From Gardnerella vaginalis (lineage in GTDB: Bacteria > Actinomycetota > Actinomycetes > Actinomycetales > Bifidobacteriaceae): a DNA stretch of 64,000 bases. Where the stretch lies: positions 2,712 through 66,711 of the forward strand of contig NZ_KQ956802.1 of NCBI RefSeq assembly GCF_001546455.1. Reading direction: 5' to 3'. Below the pieces are notes generated by a model. It was given only the letters and a program-made list of their open reading frames with translations, did no database searches and was not told the DNA's origin. Of the stretch, positions 53,945 through 61,279 are shown one piece after another. The position numbers were made by a program, and so were the translations under genes. Numbering within the stretch: position 1 is the stretch's first letter; each line of letters begins with the position of its first letter.

Positions 53945-54691
53945 ATGATTGACATAAGTGTATCTACACCTACAGTTGAAGTTTCTAGCAGTGCACACCC
54001 GTGGAGTACGATATATGCACTATCTAAATCGTGTGATAGTTCACTATGGCTTTTAACTGGCGGACTTATGGTTCAGTTACATGCAATAATGAATGGAATT
54101 ACAGCACGTCCTACTTTGGATGCTGATTTATTGATTGATGTAATTTCTAATAAGGATAACGTTCGTAAAGTTTATAATACTCTAAATAATTTAGGATTTG
54201 CATTACAAATTGGCTTAACTGGATATGCAACTAGATTAACGAATCGCAATAATGATATTGTTGATGTGTTGATAGCTGATCATACTCCAAAAAAGCTATT
54301 TGGTTTTTTAAATATCTTTAATACTCCACTTTTATCCATGCCGGGTGGAACTCAAGCAATAGAACGAAGTATGCTTGTAAAACTTATTGATAGGCATGAA
54401 AACAATGAAGCAATGCTAAGAATTCCAGATTTGCTTGGAGCGTTAATATTGAAGAGCGCTGCTTATAATGCAGATAATATGGGGGACAGGGAAAAACATT
54501 TGTATGATGCAGCGCTAATAGCATCTTTAATAGATAATCCAGATTTTGAAGCTAAACGATTGCACAGTAAGAATGATTATAAAAGATTAAGATTTCTAAA
54601 ATCAAAACTTACTAAAGATTCAATATATTGGGATGTGCTAGATGCCGAGCATAAATTAAACGGTCTAGATGTGATTAATACGCTTGTATAA
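53945..54691 (+). CDS. AbiEii/MenT-like nucleotidyltransferase toxin
   Basis: A 248-residue NTase-fold protein. The signature is LLTGGLMVQLHAIMNGITAR (GG motif) followed by PTLDADLLIDV (the two metal-binding Asp in DAD), then DIVDVLIADH with the third acidic residue. A later lysine-containing helix reads GALILKSAAYNADN, then REKHLYDAALI. This is the AbiEii/AbiGii pattern, whose members block growth by modifying tRNA or other targets. ATG 53945 with GAGAGGGG upstream is preferred to a TTG 24 nt earlier. Pairs with the HTH gene 84 bp upstream. Confidence 0.75.
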   Translation: MIDISVSTPTVEVSSSAHPWSTIYALSKSCDSSLWLLTGGLMVQLHAIMNGITARPTLDADLLIDVISNKDNVRKVYNTLNNLGFALQIGLTGYATRLTNRNNDIVDVLIADHTPKKLFGFLNIFNTPLLSMPGGTQAIERSMLVKLIDRHENNEAMLRIPDLLGALILKSAAYNADNMGDREKHLYDAALIASLIDNPDFEAKRLHSKNDYKRLRFLKSKLTKDSIYWDVLDAEHKLNGLDVINTLV

Positions 54692-54751
54692 CTTTGCATA
54701 TGATATTTGTGTAAAAAATTTAAACAATGATCTATAAAGAAGAATAAACTT

Positions 54752-55120
54752 ATGAGAAGAAATATGGATTTAGTTCGCGAAATTTTAATTGAAGTTTCTA
54801 AAAGTGATAAAGAAGTTAGAGCAAGCGACATTGCTGAGAAAAGTAGTAAATACTCTCTTGAAGAAATTATTTACAACATAAAAATAATGGGGGAAGGTAA
54901 TTTAATTAATGTATATATCGATGAGCGCGAAGTTGGCGTTGTAGATGCTTACATTATGGACATAACATGGCATGGCAATGAGTTTCTTGATTCTATAAGC
55001 TCTAACGAAATATGGGAAAAGATAAAAAATAATTTTTCGGATAAAATTATCAATATTCCTTTTGATATTCTCACTAGTTTGGCTAAATTGTACCTAAAAA
55101 GTAAATTAGGCTTATTTTAA
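54752..55120 (+). CDS. DUF2513 family protein
   Basis: A 122-residue protein starting MRRNMDLVREILIEVSKSDK and containing the NIKIMGEGNLI and DITWHGNEFLDSI segments typical of DUF2513, a small winged-helix-like family common on phages and islands. Function unknown. Directly downstream of the nucleotidyltransferase gene on the same strand (60-bp gap), inside the 43-bp repeats. It ends before a perfect bidirectional terminator. Confidence 0.8.
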   Translation: MRRNMDLVREILIEVSKSDKEVRASDIAEKSSKYSLEEIIYNIKIMGEGNLINVYIDEREVGVVDAYIMDITWHGNEFLDSISSNEIWEKIKNNFSDKIINIPFDILTSLAKLYLKSKLGLF

Positions 55121-55140
55121 TTATTTTTTACTCTATTCAT

Positions 55141-55183
55141 CAGTTTATCTTGCATAAATATTAATTTTATGCAAGATAAACTG
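55141..55183. terminator. Bidirectional terminator
   Basis: A perfect 17-18-bp stem: left arm 55141-55157 (CAGTTTATCTTGCATAA), right arm 55167-55183. It separates the convergent DUF2513 and ApeA-like genes. Confidence 0.85.
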
Positions 55184-55199
55184 ATTCAGTATGCGTGTT

Positions 55200-56588
55200 T
55201 TATATAGATGCTTCATTGTATTTAAATATGTTCGAATTAAGTCTTTTAAGCATTGTCGGTAGATCAGCTCCAAGCTGCTTGCCAATCCATAATCTAATAA
55301 TATTCATAGAGCAAATATTAATTCTGTACATTTTTTCATAGTCTTTCGGAGTTTTTTCCATATTTTCGTTAGCATCATCATGTTTATTTTTCTTATAAAT
55401 ATCATTCATTTCTTTTACCCAATCAAAATCCTTTATATCTATTGGAAAATATTTGCCTAGTTCTTCTTTTATAGTGTCTAATGCACAGGAAAAATATCTC
55501 AATTCCTTAATTGTTTTTCCCTTTTTCTTTTTCATCCTATCTTCACGACCTGTACTTTTTATTATTTCCCACCCAATATCTTCTAGTGCAACACCTAAGA
55601 TTATATTCACAGATTCAACTGGAAGATTATTTTGTTCTTTTGCTATGTGCGATATTATTCCCATTGCTCTTCCATATCTTTGCAATAATTCAAACCATTT
55701 TTCTATTCCACAAATATTAATATCGTCAAAATCAAACAAGAATTGTTTATTATGCTTTTTATCAATGTTTTGCGCATAAGCATTTAAATGATGAAGAACA
55801 TGGGACCATTTTACTGTTGAATCATTGCAAGTATTATTGTTTTCCACTCCTACTTCCATTTTTGAAAATTCGCATCGCTCTAATTTAGATATAGAGATAA
55901 GATTTAAAATCCAATTATGAATTGAAATATGCTTTTCCCAATTCAATTCAGCTTCACTATGAGTCTCAATAAATGCTTCTTCTGTAAAGCTTACAATACT
56001 GCCATTTTTTGATATTTTTCTTACCTGCTGGTCGATAGCAAGCGACAGACTGATGGGTGATTTATTGCTTTCATTTTGCATTGAATTTATTTTGCATAAC
56101 TCTTTGCTACTAGATTTTTTAATATCAATTTTTATACTTTCGCCATCATCGGAAAGATTACTAACGCTAATTCCTCCCGATACGAACCAATCATATAGAT
56201 TTGAACAACTCGTTCTCAAATTAGTTATTTTTTCGAATTGTTTTTCATCTGAACCAACGATTATGTAGTCGCATGTAATTGTTGCAATTCTAATTGGGCA
56301 CATTACATCCTTGCGTGATTCTGTATCTCTACATCCTACTAACGTATATGTTTTACTTGAGGATAAAACTTGCAAAATATTAGGTACAGGCAATCTATTT
56401 ATTGCATCAGATTTTATATGTGTAACTCTTCCATCTAAAAACTGACCACTAAGCTCTTTGAATAATACAGACAGTTCAAATTTCATTCCGTTATCATGTA
56501 GCATAACTACAGTTTCAGAAGAATCGTTATTCTCTGTCTTCAAAAAACCAAGAACTGGTTTAGTTAAATCAAGACTTTTATCTTCCAT
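55200..56588 (-). CDS. ApeA-like protein with degenerate HEPN region
   Basis: A 462-residue AT-rich gene product. The N-terminal part (about 1-150) resembles the ApeA N-terminal domain: a run of beta-strands with VMLHDNGMKFELSV, NRLPVPNILQVLSSSKTYTL (the P-x-I-x-G/S and tLvgc strand), then SNLYDWFVSGGI. The C-terminal part is helical like a HEPN domain. ApeA is a HEPN RNase acting in abortive anti-phage defence. The usual R-x(4-6)-H is not clear here: the aligned place reads MNDIYKKNKH, so the Arg may be lost. Family call tentative. It lies inside the 43-bp repeats, opposite in direction to the toxin-antitoxin genes. Confidence 0.45.
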   Translation of the reverse strand: MEDKSLDLTKPVLGFLKTENNDSSETVVMLHDNGMKFELSVLFKELSGQFLDGRVTHIKSDAINRLPVPNILQVLSSSKTYTLVGCRDTESRKDVMCPIRIATITCDYIIVGSDEKQFEKITNLRTSCSNLYDWFVSGGISVSNLSDDGESIKIDIKKSSSKELCKINSMQNESNKSPISLSLAIDQQVRKISKNGSIVSFTEEAFIETHSEAELNWEKHISIHNWILNLISISKLERCEFSKMEVGVENNNTCNDSTVKWSHVLHHLNAYAQNIDKKHNKQFLFDFDDINICGIEKWFELLQRYGRAMGIISHIAKEQNNLPVESVNIILGVALEDIGWEIIKSTGREDRMKKKKGKTIKELRYFSCALDTIKEELGKYFPIDIKDFDWVKEMNDIYKKNKHDDANENMEKTPKDYEKMYRINICSMNIIRLWIGKQLGADLPTMLKRLNSNIFKYNEASI

Positions 56589-56734
56589 AATCTCTTAATC
56601 TCCACTAGGTTTCTACTTTTAATGAGAATATTTTAATATACAAATGTAGATTACTACAATTTATTGTTTGCAGTTTTAGCACTATAAACCAATGCAGCAA
56701 TCAATAATTTCGCTTGAAGATATCATATACCCAC

Positions 56735-56777
56735 GTATCAAAACTATTTCCTTAACGCAACAATTTTGATACACTTG
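56735..56777 (+). repeat. 43-bp direct repeat with inverted arms, copy 2
   Basis: Identical to 53046-53088 over 43 bp and in the same direction, 3689 bp downstream. It does not precede an obvious gene here; 147 bp separate it from the ApeA-like start codon on the other strand, which it may also regulate. Confidence 0.9.
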
Positions 56778-56992
56778 CGCACTAAATTTATAAATTAGAT
56801 TTGGTATACAAACAAAGTCAATGTTGTGCAAGAATGCAATATTTACTAATATCCTTTATAGGAGTCTTCCTGCGTTGAAAGTCGGTTTCATGCCGTCGGT
56901 AGATTTACTCACCTTAGGCGTTGCGTGGGCTCCTTTACTTTCGCTTATAACATATGAATCATTAAAGACTATAAAACAGTTGGAATATACGA

Positions 56993-57055
56993 AAGCTAGT
57001 CATACCCTCAAACCAACTCATTACGAGATTAAGGGGTAAGAGGAGCCCTAGCCTT
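56993..57055. ncRNA. Hairpin element A (repeat of element B)
   Basis: Outer arms GCTAG (56995-56999) / CTAGC (57048-57052) and inner CCTC (57006-57009) / GAGG (57040-57043). The element and its downstream flank to 57087 match 57981-58075 at roughly 70% identity. Base changes between the two keep pairing, which supports a folded RNA or recognised DNA hairpin. Unknown class. Confidence 0.45.
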
Positions 57056-57076
57056 CACTTCGATTCTATCATATAA

Positions 57077-57261
57077 GTCTTTACCTAATACGCAGTGGTA
57101 ATCCTTGAAGCGCAATAAGTAAATAAAGAGTCCCGAACAGACGAAGTGTCCAGGACTCACAATCCACTATAGTCTTTCCCGCATACGCGGGGTTGATCCC
57201 ATTTTAGTGTATTCTTTACGCTGTTTTTTGAGATCTTTCCCTCATACGCAGAGGTGATACT
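57077..57261 (+). CRISPR. Degenerate type I-E-like CRISPR repeats
   Basis: The best repeat, 57172-57200 (29 bp), contains CCCGCATACGCGGGGTTGAT, with the palindromic core and GATCCC end of actinobacterial I-E repeats. A second, decayed copy is at 57233-57261, exactly 61 bp later (29-bp repeat plus 32-bp spacer). A third, poorer match (GTCTTTACC..TACGCAGTGG) is at 57077-57104. No cas genes and no further units are present, so this is a relic of an array end. A hairpin GAGTCC/GGACTC lies between the first two. Confidence 0.55.
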
Positions 57262-57288
57262 ATAAATATTGTGATACAGTATAACCAG

Positions 57289-57353
57289 CGTGGGGACCTC
57301 GGCAACCAGTTTTCAAGACTGGAACATCAGTCTGAGGAGCACCCCACGTTTTT
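57289..57353 (+). ncRNA. Structured leader-like element ending in a terminator
   Basis: Closing stem CGTGGGG (57289-57295) / CCCCACG (57342-57348) is followed by TTTTT. Inside are CCTC/GAGG and either CCAGT-TTTCAAG-ACTGG (57306-57322) or AGACTG-gaacat-CAGTCT (57316-57333), which exclude each other. It lies about 95 bp before the 98-aa gene. It could be an attenuator, riboswitch-like RNA or a small RNA. Confidence 0.5.
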
Positions 57354-57447
57354 CAGTTTTTTGCAACGATTGAGCGAGAAAAAGGAAAGGGTGGCACGTT
57401 AATACAGCATTCCCAGTTGTGGAAAATAAGAAAGGAGTGAGAAGCTG

Positions 57448-57744
57448 ATGAACATGCAGAAAATTTATTATGACATGGCTGAGAAACTTCGTCCTTATGC
57501 TGAGCCATACATGGATAAACTTTGCAAAGAAGCTGCTAGTAATGCTACATGCGCAGGAGAGCCTTATGAAGCGTTAGTAGATTACTTAAGCTTTGCATGG
57601 GAACACCAAAATACTCCTCGTAAACTTATTATTGAAGCATACAATCTTATTGACGATGACTATCTTGATTTATATAACGAAATGGTAGATAAACTAGGGA
57701 TTCCGCGTCGTCAACATTCTGCAGATTACGACGAAGATGAATAA
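57448..57744 (+). CDS. Unknown small acidic protein
   Basis: A 98-residue protein, mostly helical by composition (MAEKLRPYAEPYMDKLCKEA, then EPYEALVDYLSFAWEHQ), ending in an acidic tail HSADYDEDE. AAAGGAGTGAG lies about 9 nt before the ATG. No family recognised. It is the only gene between hairpin elements A and B, preceded by the structured terminator-like element and followed by a predicted three-way junction. Small acidic proteins in such places include anti-CRISPRs, antitoxins and phage regulators, but nothing in the sequence decides. Confidence 0.55.
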   Translation: MNMQKIYYDMAEKLRPYAEPYMDKLCKEAASNATCAGEPYEALVDYLSFAWEHQNTPRKLIIEAYNLIDDDYLDLYNEMVDKLGIPRRQHSADYDEDE

Positions 57745-57779
57745 ATCGTATATTAAAAAATATGCTTAGAATGAAAATT

Positions 57780-57888
57780 GCGAGGGATCCCCTCGACTAA
57801 CAATCTGACGTAAACGGCAGCTGCGAGGCCCTCGCGTTACATTCATTATAGCGTTATTTTTTAGAATATCCAATGTAACAGGGGATCC
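57780..57888. ncRNA. Predicted three-way-junction element
   Basis: Nested perfect pairings: P1 GGATCCCCT (57785-57793) with AGGGGATCC (57880-57888); P2 hairpin GCGAG-GCC-CTCGC (57823-57835); P3 GTTACATT (57836-57843) with AATGTAAC (57872-57879), flush against P1. A competing pairing GCGAGGG (57780-57786) / CCCTCGC (57829-57835) would undo P1 and P2. Structured RNA or a DNA recombination/replication site; class unknown. Confidence 0.5.
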
Positions 57889-57980
57889 AATAAATACTAT
57901 TGTTCAAAAACGTTTATCTAGAGAAGATACGAAACTAAATTGCGTTTGCATAATAGAAAACGGGAAAATTAACTATTGCG

Positions 57981-58090
57981 AAAGAGCTGGTCATTCCCCC
58001 AAACCTACCCCGTGAAGGGCCAAGGGTAAGGGGGAGCCCCAGCTCTCAATTCGATTCTGTCATATGGGTTTTTACATCTTCGTGTGCTAT
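57981..58090. ncRNA. Hairpin element B (repeat of element A)
   Basis: A long imperfect hairpin: AGAGCTGG (57983-57990) / CCAGCTCT (58039-58046), CCCCC (57996-58000) / GGGGG (58030-58034), TACCC (58006-58010) / GGGTA (58024-58028). The 3' flank (CGATTCTGTCATATGGGTTT) also matches element A. The stretch 57889-57980 before it shows nothing. Confidence 0.5.
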
Positions 58091-58106
58091 ATGGTAAATC
58101 CATCAA

Positions 58107-58131
58107 GAGTTCGAATCCCACAGGGGGCACA
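58107..58131 (+). other. tRNA 3'-end fragment (possible att site)
   Basis: GAGTTCGAATCCCAC followed by AGGGGGCACA looks like the T-loop and 3' acceptor strand of a tRNA whose acceptor would begin GCCCCCT. The 5' half is absent. Such fragments are left by elements integrating into tRNA genes. It does not match the tRNA-Arg at 44847 beyond the T-loop. The remaining 117 bp to the LysR gene hold nothing evident. Confidence 0.5.
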
Positions 58132-58248
58132 TGCAATCATTCTCACATTCGTGTTAATAACCCAAAATAAGGGCTAATTGCAAAATCTGTAGCTACACCA
58201 ACAAACTTATACTCGAAGCCCTCTCGCGTAGTTTTGTCACGCATTTAT

Positions 58249-59181
58249 CTACTTAGCTCTATTTATTACTTGATAACCGTGTTTAATTAGCACAGATTCA
58301 AGTTGAGAAAGATACGCGAGCGCTGCAGGAGAAAGATTTGTGCGCTCGTTCTTAATCCAGCCAACAAGCATGGTCTCTTCGCAATCCAGCGGAATAGTCA
58401 CGATTTTCTCGTTATTCAAGTCGCCATTGTCGATTCCAGTGCAAATCGTAAAACCATTAAGACCAATAATAAAGTTTAAAATGGTTGCGCGGTCGGTAAC
58501 GTTAATCTTTTTAGGCGGGTGCTGAGGCCAAACTGCCTCCTCTGTAAAGAAGAAGCTCCCGTCTTCTCCCTGCTCGTACTGAATAAACGGATATGGTCGC
58601 AAATCCTCCAAGGTAAGCTTCTTGCGATTTGCAAGCGGATTATTTCTAGAAATAAAAACGTGCAATTTAGCGCGGAAAAGCGGGTGGAATTCAAGGTGCT
58701 TTTCTCTAAGCATTTTTCCAATAACATCTTTGTTGTAATCAGAAAGATAAAGCAAACCAAGGTCTGCTCGCATTGAAGTCACTTGATTAATAATGTTTTT
58801 AGTACGCGTCTCCCTTAAAGAAAACTCGTATTCATTAGAATCTATGCTGCGAATCATGTCTACAAAAGCCTCAACAGCAAACATGTAGTGCTGGGTGGCA
58901 ACGCTGCAAAGCTGTTTTCTAGGTTTAGTGCTGTTGTAGCGCTCTTCTAGCAAATCTGCCTGATCCAAAACTTGGCGCGCGTATGTTAAAAACTCAGCTC
59001 CGTCAACCGTTAATGCAATTCCTTGAGAAGACCTTGTAAAAATCTCGATTCCGAGTTCTCGCTCTAGCTCTTTAACAGAGGAGCTTAACGCTGGCTGCGA
59101 AACAAAGAGTTCATGCGAAGCTTCGTTCATAGAGCCACACTCTACGATTTTCACAATGTACTTTAACTGCAGCAGCGTCAT
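58249..59181 (-). CDS. LysR-family transcriptional regulator
   Basis: A 310-residue LTTR. The N-terminal winged HTH reads MTLLQLKYIVKIVECGSMNE, then ASHELFVSQPALSSSVKELE and LGIEIFTRS, followed by the linker helix and a two-lobed effector domain (about 90-300; FIQYEQGEDGSFFFTEE). LysR proteins usually control a divergent or nearby gene; the neighbours are an HAD hydrolase upstream on the same strand and the island downstream, so the target is not evident. First core gene after the island. Confidence 0.88.
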   Translation of the reverse strand: MTLLQLKYIVKIVECGSMNEASHELFVSQPALSSSVKELERELGIEIFTRSSQGIALTVDGAEFLTYARQVLDQADLLEERYNSTKPRKQLCSVATQHYMFAVEAFVDMIRSIDSNEYEFSLRETRTKNIINQVTSMRADLGLLYLSDYNKDVIGKMLREKHLEFHPLFRAKLHVFISRNNPLANRKKLTLEDLRPYPFIQYEQGEDGSFFFTEEAVWPQHPPKKINVTDRATILNFIIGLNGFTICTGIDNGDLNNEKIVTIPLDCEETMLVGWIKNERTNLSPAALAYLSQLESVLIKHGYQVINRAK

Positions 59182-59227
59182 TATTAAGAGCCTTCCGATT
59201 TTTGAGATTTATACTTGACTATTTTCA

Positions 59228-59345
59228 ACTATTACAACTATAACAACTATAAACTAACGCCTATAATCTAACGATTAACGCCTCATATAGTCTAACGCCT
59301 ACAAACTAGCGACTTTGGCTTAGTGCCTATAATCTAACGCCTAGC
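59228..59345. repeat. Cluster of short imperfect repeats
   Basis: Repeated ACAACTATAA-like units are followed by several copies of TCTAACGCCTA / CTATAATCTAACG. They run from upstream of the LysR start into the last codons of the HAD gene. Confidence 0.65.
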
Positions 59346-59989
59346 GATGCTAAATCTTTGCGAGCCTGTTGTGCGCTAGTAAAAACAAACCCATGCATTC
59401 CAACGTTATGTGCGCCATCAATATTTACTGGCTTATCGTCGAAGAAAACGGTTGTTTGCGGTTTTAACCCAAATCTGCTCATAGCAAGCTCAAAAATCTC
59501 GGGCTGTGGCTTATGCAATTTTTCAACGCCAGAAATAATCGTGCCTTGTAAAAGCGTGTTTAGTTCTGGGAATTTACGCAAGGCTAGTGGGAAAGTCTCT
59601 TTAGACCAGTTGGTTAATCCCCAAACGCCGTACCCAGCTTTGCGCAAATCGTGCAACAAGTCAACTATTCCAGGCATCATGCGTGTAAGAACTTGATCGT
59701 AGTGGGCGCAATACCATTGAAAAGCGTTGCTAAGCTCTTTGCCAAATCGCCTCTCATATTCTGGCAAAAGGTCTTTTAGCAGCTCTCCGCCGTCCATGCG
59801 GTCTTCAAACTCATAGAATCCAGCCAAATCGTCTTTTCCAAAAGTGCCATTAGGGCAAATTGTGTCTACTAAATCTGGGAACTGTTTTTGCAAGCAATTC
59901 CTGCAATTCCACTCGAGCAAAACTTTGCAATAATCGAACATTACATCGTGAATTTCAACAGATTTTGCATTTATATTTGTGTTTGTCAT
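59327..59989 (-). CDS. HAD-family hydrolase
   Basis: A 220-residue haloacid-dehalogenase-fold phosphatase. Motif I is DYCKVLLEW in VMFDYCKVLLEWN (the nucleophile Asp kept, the second Asp of DxD replaced, as in the FDFGGV-type branch). Motif II is WGLTNWSKETF, the motif III lysine lies in GVEKLHKPQPEIFELAM, and motif IV is VFFDDKPVNIDGA. A helical cap is inserted after motif I. Likely a small-molecule phosphatase of the YihX/epoxide-hydrolase-N-like group; substrate unknown. 24 bp downstream of the NAD(P)HX dehydratase gene, probably one operon. Confidence 0.85.
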   Translation of the reverse strand: MTNTNINAKSVEIHDVMFDYCKVLLEWNCRNCLQKQFPDLVDTICPNGTFGKDDLAGFYEFEDRMDGGELLKDLLPEYERRFGKELSNAFQWYCAHYDQVLTRMMPGIVDLLHDLRKAGYGVWGLTNWSKETFPLALRKFPELNTLLQGTIISGVEKLHKPQPEIFELAMSRFGLKPQTTVFFDDKPVNIDGAHNVGMHGFVFTSAQQARKDLASLGVRL

Positions 59990-60013
59990 TTTTCTTCTTT
60001 CGTTTTTCTTCTT

Positions 60014-60988
60014 TTAATCAAGATTAATTAAAGATCCAATAGTATATGGCAGAGCATCAATAATATTGCTTGCAACTATTGGATGCTCAACATCTTCGCA
60101 ATTTTCGCAATTTTCGCGATTTTTACAATTACTACAATCTTCGTAAACACTTTTTGATGCCAACTTTGCAGCTAAGCCGTGTATTGTAGCCGCGCTAGCT
60201 GCGATTAATGCGTAGTTTGCATTTTGATTTAGTTCGCAATTATTCTGCGCAAGAAGTGCGCCTAAAAGTCCAGAAAGAACATCTCCAGACCCAGCGGTTG
60301 CAAGCCAAGAGGGTCCATATTTGCAAGTAAATATTGGCAAGTTTAAATCCTCTGGAGACGCAACAACAGTGGTGGACCCTTTAAGAAGAACAGTTGCTCC
60401 AGTAAGATCTGCCGCTTTTTGAGCGAATTCTACAGGATTTTCCGCTATAGTCTGCGCGCTAAAATCAAGGTTATAACGTTTTAATAGCTTGCTTAATTCT
60501 AAGGCGTGAGGTGTTAGCACCACTTTTGTGCAAACTTTTTTAGGCAGCAAGTCAAGCGCTCCAGCGTCTACGCATACGGGCGGTAGGTTTGTGTTTTCTT
60601 GATTTTCTGCACTTTGTGCGCTATATGGTTTAAGCAAGTCTAAAATATAGTCTCTTTGCGATTTTGTTGAATCATCATTGCAATGATCATAATCTGGGAT
60701 TCCAGATCCAACAGTTATAGCATTGACTTTTCCTTGCAAGCAATCCGAAACAACAGCTTCTGGGACGGCTTGTAAAACAAGATTTTGCGCTCGCAAAGGC
60801 CCAACGTAGCGAACCATGCCAATATTGCTGTATGCTGCCGATTTTGTGCTTAAAACGGCTGCTCCTGGGTATTCGTTTGATCCTGTTACTAATCCAAGAA
60901 CGCCTCTAGAGTACTTATTGCTCGATTCGTTTGGCTTTTTTAAGCATTGGCTAGCATCTTTTGCGTCTATGTTTAGAAGTGGACTCAT
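60014..60988 (-). CDS. nnrD: ADP-dependent NAD(P)H-hydrate dehydratase
   Basis: A ribokinase-fold repair enzyme restoring damaged NAD(P)HX. Visible motifs: SRGVLGLVTGSNEYPGAAVL (substrate loop), VCVDAGALDLLP, VVLTPHALELSKLL, LLKGSTTVVASPE and the anion hole WLATAGSGDVLSGLLGALLA with its catalytic Asp. An odd Cys/Asn/Glu-rich insertion CSNCKNRENCENCEDVEH lies near the C-terminus, encoded by short direct repeats (about 60080-60150). The NnrE epimerase domain is absent. ATG 60988 is chosen; an ATG 42 nt upstream is possible. Confidence 0.87.
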   Translation of the reverse strand: MSPLLNIDAKDASQCLKKPNESSNKYSRGVLGLVTGSNEYPGAAVLSTKSAAYSNIGMVRYVGPLRAQNLVLQAVPEAVVSDCLQGKVNAITVGSGIPDYDHCNDDSTKSQRDYILDLLKPYSAQSAENQENTNLPPVCVDAGALDLLPKKVCTKVVLTPHALELSKLLKRYNLDFSAQTIAENPVEFAQKAADLTGATVLLKGSTTVVASPEDLNLPIFTCKYGPSWLATAGSGDVLSGLLGALLAQNNCELNQNANYALIAASAATIHGLAAKLASKSVYEDCSNCKNRENCENCEDVEHPIVASNIIDALPYTIGSLINLD

Positions 60989-61279
60989 GCTTACGATTCT
61001 AGTAAATATGCGCGATTGCCGTTCTTGCAAATCGCCAGAAAAATCGCGATTATATCAAACAAAAAAATCGCGACACGCTGTTTTATAAAAAATCCCGATA
61101 ATTTTTGTGATTTTATTGACCAAGCTTTTTATTTTTTCTATGCTTAAAACGTTATTGCTAACGATAATCTTTCCTAATTACAAGATTACAAGAAACTAGC
61201 GCAAGTAAAACGCTTAATAAATATGAAGATTATGAGAATTGCAATAATAATGAATTCATAGATTCCGGAAAGGAAAATA

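Noticed and set aside
56821-57039. 72-codon ORF over hairpin element A
   Set aside because: No convincing ribosome site or domain; it overlaps the conserved hairpin element, which explains the region better.
57289-57348. tRNA-Sec-like reading (loop TTTCAAG, anticodon TCA) of the hairpin element
   Set aside because: Only the closing stem and one arm fit; D and T arms are missing and the element ends in a U run, so a terminator/attenuator is more likely.
44847-58131. tRNA-Arg and the right-border tRNA fragment as a matched attL/attR pair
   Set aside because: They agree only in the T-loop common to all tRNAs; the acceptor strands differ.
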